Origin: DAISKN01 sp963716925
Lineage (GTDB): Bacteria; Acidobacteriota; Vicinamibacteria; Marinacidobacterales; SMYC01
Length of the DNA stretch: 6,994 nt
Assembly (NCBI GenBank): GCA_963716925.1
Contig: CAVQUX010000013.1
Coordinates: forward strand, 1 to 6,994
Direction of reading: 5' to 3'
Positions 5,946 through 6,994 of the stretch are shown here, in pieces; the stretch's first letter is position 1; the number at the start of each line of letters is the position of its first letter. The notes beneath the pieces were generated by a model, which worked only from the letters and a program-made list of their open reading frames with translations, did not search any database and was not told the DNA's origin. The position numbers and the translations under genes were made by a program.

Positions 5946-6246
5946 TCCGGTGAGGATCGCGAGCACCCCGAGTGCGGGAACGCGGAAAGCAGGAGCGACA
6001 GCGCCCAGGCGTGCGCCGTTCCCTGAGACCCCGGGCCCCCCAAGCAAGCGTGCAAGTTCTTCTGGTGGTCTCACGAAACTCGGCAACGAACTCGCGGGGA
6101 ATCAGCCCGACCCAACCTTGCTGGCTCCCGGGCGCACGTCGCTAACCCAGGCGAACGAACGACTTCTCCCTTCGCAGCTCTCCTTCCCTTCGGTGGCCCG
6201 GGAATTGCAGCGAATCTTGCTGCTACGGAAGGAAGGAATTTTCGCC
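5946..6246. other. Spacer between amidohydrolase and lipoprotein genes
   Basis: No gene supported on either strand. A short hairpin, GATCC (5944-5948) and GGATC (5954-5958), overlaps the amidohydrolase stop, but it is weak and has no T-tract, so termination there is doubtful. The segment is C- and G-rich without codon structure. Its last part (from about 6181) holds the translation-control sequences of the lipoprotein gene. A TTGCTG (6118-6123) and TAACCC (6143-6148) pair, 19 bases apart, could be a poor promoter, but I give it little weight. Confidence 0.4.
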
Positions 6247-6257
6247 ATGGCAATTCC
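6181..6257 (+). promoter_or_regulatory. Repeat-type ribosome binding site with possible masking structures
   Basis: The Shine-Dalgarno region is three tandem GGAA units (6227-6238), 8 bases before the ATG at 6247. Upstream, TCCTTCC (6181-6187) is perfectly complementary to GGAAGGA, which occurs twice in the repeat (6227-6233 and 6231-6237), so the site could be sequestered. Two further pairings lie between and around these: GCAGC (6207-6211) with GCTGC (6219-6223) around a 7-base loop, and GGAATTGC (6201-6208) with GCAATTCC (6250-6257), the latter covering codons 2-4. These pairings partly compete, which suggests a switchable or simply poorly accessible leader. Confidence 0.35.
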
Positions 6258-6981
6258 ACGCGATGATCGTAAATGGGTGAGTGCGCTGTTCCTCGGACTC
6301 GGTCTTCTGGGGGTCTTCGGCTGCAACGACTCTCCCGTTGCCCCGAGCCCAACGGAGACGATACCTCCGGTTTCATCCGGCGGCTCCAGCGACCCAACGG
6401 CCTGTTTCACCACCGACCCCAACCCTCCACAAGTCATGGAAGGCGAGGTGATCGCCCTCGATGCCGGCTGCTCCACCAGCGTGAGCTCCGAAGCTATCTA
6501 TCAATGGCAACTAGGGGATGGACGCACGCAGACCGGCCCCCGAGTCCAGGTCAAGTACCGCGAGCCTGGAGACTACGTGGTCGAGCTCCGAGTCGAGGAC
6601 CATGGAATGAACTCGACCGCCACCAAAGAGCTTCGAGTGCGCACGAAGCTTTTGGCTTGCTTCAATTTCGAGCACCTTCCCTTCGTGGACGAGATGCTCC
6701 CCTGCTCGGTTTCGTTCAACGCCTCCTGCTCGGCGGGAACCATTCGTGAGTACCGCTGGTTCTTCGAGGGCAGTCCCCAATCTCCCGACGACGACGAGTC
6801 CGTTACCACCGCTGGCCCCGAGATCGAGCACAACTGGTCGGGGAACACGGAGTGCTTCGCGTTCCGGCCGTTCGAACGGATGATCCGGCTCACCGTCGTC
6901 GGTTCCGACGGCAGCACGGAGACCATCGAGCAGACCGTCGCCTTCACGCACCTATCGAAGTCCCTTCGAACGGGGTCCTAG
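6247..6981 (+). CDS. Lipoprotein with two PKD-like domains
   Basis: A 244-residue lipoprotein. The N-terminus has charged residues (PRDDRK), a hydrophobic helix at 11-24, and a lipobox ending VFGC with Cys26 as the lipidation site; the +2 residue is Asn, with no inner-membrane retention signal. A Pro/Ser-rich linker (28-50) is followed by a first PKD-like Ig fold (about 51-132: ACFTTDPNP, then YQWQLGDGR, then GDYVVELRVEDHG) and a second, divergent one (about 136-235: LACFNFEHLP, then YRWFFEG, then MIRLTVVGSDGS). Each domain has cysteines (53 and 75; 138, 153, 161 and 203) that may form disulfides in the periplasm or on the cell surface. PKD domains are known to bind proteins or polysaccharides rather than catalyse. 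The ATG at 6247 is chosen for the strong GGAAGGAA upstream and the signal peptide directly after it; frame continues upstream but without signal or domain. Partner unknown. Confidence 0.8.
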   Translation: MAIPRDDRKWVSALFLGLGLLGVFGCNDSPVAPSPTETIPPVSSGGSSDPTACFTTDPNPPQVMEGEVIALDAGCSTSVSSEAIYQWQLGDGRTQTGPRVQVKYREPGDYVVELRVEDHGMNSTATKELRVRTKLLACFNFEHLPFVDEMLPCSVSFNASCSAGTIREYRWFFEGSPQSPDDDESVTTAGPEIEHNWSGNTECFAFRPFERMIRLTVVGSDGSTETIEQTVAFTHLSKSLRTGS

Positions 6982-6994
6982 TTCGGCCAATTCT

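Noticed and set aside
5944..5958. GATCC-GGATC hairpin as an intrinsic terminator
   Set aside because: The stem is only 5 bp and no T-tract follows.
5840..6055. Minus-strand frame with a hydrophobic start
   Set aside because: It overlaps the real C-terminal coding region of the amidohydrolase, and no binding site or family is apparent.
6118..6148. TTGCTG / TAACCC promoter for the lipoprotein
   Set aside because: Both boxes are poor matches and the 19-base spacing is long; not distinguishable from chance.
5950..6246. Longer N-terminus for the lipoprotein
   Set aside because: The extension is low in hydrophobic residues and would bury the signal peptide and lipobox. The ATG at 6247 has a strong ribosome binding site.
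1..6994. CRISPR array, tRNA, rRNA, transposase or integration site
   Set aside because: No regular spaced repeats, no cloverleaf-like sequence, no transposase motifs and no terminal inverted repeats with target duplications were seen.

Overview
The window is a GC-rich bacterial segment, probably from an environmental Gram-negative lineage. Three things fit Acidobacteriota or a similar uncultured phylum: a PQQ-dependent dehydrogenase remnant, a secreted amidohydrolase of the N-acyl-D-amino-acid deacylase type, and a PKD-domain lipoprotein. A PEP-CTERM protein is also present, which implies an outer membrane and an exosortase system elsewhere in the genome. The phylum is an inference from protein style only; no marker gene is present.

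Layout. Positions 1-557 hold no gene I can name. Positions 558-1109 (+) encode a small exported protein whose PEP-CTERM sorting tail lies intact in the next reading frame (1058-1135), so the gene appears broken by loss of one C. Positions 1136-1331 are noncoding. Positions 1332-1970 (-) carry an internal piece of a PQQ-dependent dehydrogenase spread over at least seven frame segments. It has lost both ends and carries substitutions in conserved motifs, so it is a genuine relic. Positions 1971-2238 look like a promoter and leader for the plus-strand operon that follows.

Positions 2239-4285 (+) form a tight three-gene membrane operon: a DUF3325-like protein, a DUF3649-like protein (ATGA overlap) and a PepSY-associated membrane protein (SD overlapping the previous stop). 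This set is typical of ferric-siderophore uptake and reduction loci, but no TonB-dependent receptor is visible here. Positions 4367-5945 (+) encode a secreted N-acyl-D-amino-acid deacylase-like amidohydrolase with its own promoter-like element. Its last 45 residues are shifted out of frame by one extra G. Positions 6247-6981 (+) encode a lipoprotein with two PKD-like domains, preceded by a GGAA-repeat ribosome binding site that an upstream pyrimidine tract could mask.

Functional picture. The clearest working unit is the inner-membrane operon, probably for iron acquisition. The other genes are separate surface or periplasmic functions. I see no rRNA, tRNA, CRISPR array, transposase or complete mobile element. 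The most interesting parts are the decay and frameshift pattern and the palindromic control region in front of the operon. I do not see a convincing wholly new system.
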